A stretch of 6,567 bases of DNA from an uncultured bacterium. Its GTDB lineage: Bacteria; Bacteroidota; Bacteroidia; Bacteroidales; Muribaculaceae. Made by a program: the position numbers and the translations under genes. The notes beneath the pieces were generated by a model, which did not search any database, had not been told where the DNA came from, and worked only from the letters and a program-made list of their open reading frames with translations. Position 1 is the stretch's first letter. Every line of letters begins with the position of its first letter. The DNA lies in contig CAMHGU010000127.1 of assembly GCA_946184715.1 (NCBI GenBank), positions 1-6,567 of the forward strand, given 5' to 3'. Below are positions 6,520 through 6,567 of the stretch, one piece after another.

Positions 6520-6550
6520 CAAAGGTAGAACAAATAATCGGAATAAGCAA
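6520..6550 (-). promoter_or_regulatory. Bacteroidota-type promoter of ssrA
   Basis: On the minus strand, TTG (6550-6548) is followed by a 20-base AT-rich spacer and TACCTTTG (6527-6520), an exact match to TAnnTTTG. The expected start near 6513 would give a leader of about 15 bases that RNase P would remove at 6497. The same 20-base spacing appears at the dxr promoter. Confidence 0.8.
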
Positions 6551-6567
6551 TGCCGTGACGCGGAAAA

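Overview
This window looks like chromosomal DNA from a member of the order Bacteroidales (phylum Bacteroidota) with a fairly GC-rich genome. Four things point there. The promoter-like sequences match the Bacteroidota pattern TTG-N19-20-TAnnTTTG. No gene has an obvious Shine-Dalgarno sequence. The transfer-messenger RNA encodes the tag GETNYALAA, which is of the type known from Bacteroides. The peptidase gene is of the bacterial M49 type with the motif HECLGH, as described for Bacteroides. A family such as Muribaculaceae is possible but cannot be fixed from the sequence alone.

Layout, left to right. Positions 1-140 hold a composite intergenic repeat: two hairpins and a 14-base direct repeat. 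The last repeat copy provides a well-formed promoter for the genes that follow. Four tightly spaced plus-strand genes come next: dxr (141-1301, MEP isoprenoid pathway), rseP (1314-2693, site-2 membrane protease), an RlmI-type rRNA methyltransferase (2699-3883), and a secreted dipeptidyl peptidase III (3912-5951). The gaps are 12, 5 and 28 bases and no internal promoter or terminator was found, so they are probably one transcription unit. It ends at a 13-bp perfect hairpin at 5971-6008. Facing it on the minus strand is ssrA (tmRNA, 6102-6497), with its own promoter (6520-6550) and intrinsic terminator (6063-6091).

The genes do not form a single pathway. dxr next to rseP is a neighbourhood seen across many bacteria. 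The methyltransferase acts on the ribosome, the peptidase probably acts in the periplasm on peptides, and ssrA rescues stalled ribosomes and is a separate unit. The protein families and the RNA are all recognisable, and I see no previously undescribed multi-gene system. The least explained part is the repeat in front of dxr, which appears to carry promoter elements inside its palindromic arms.
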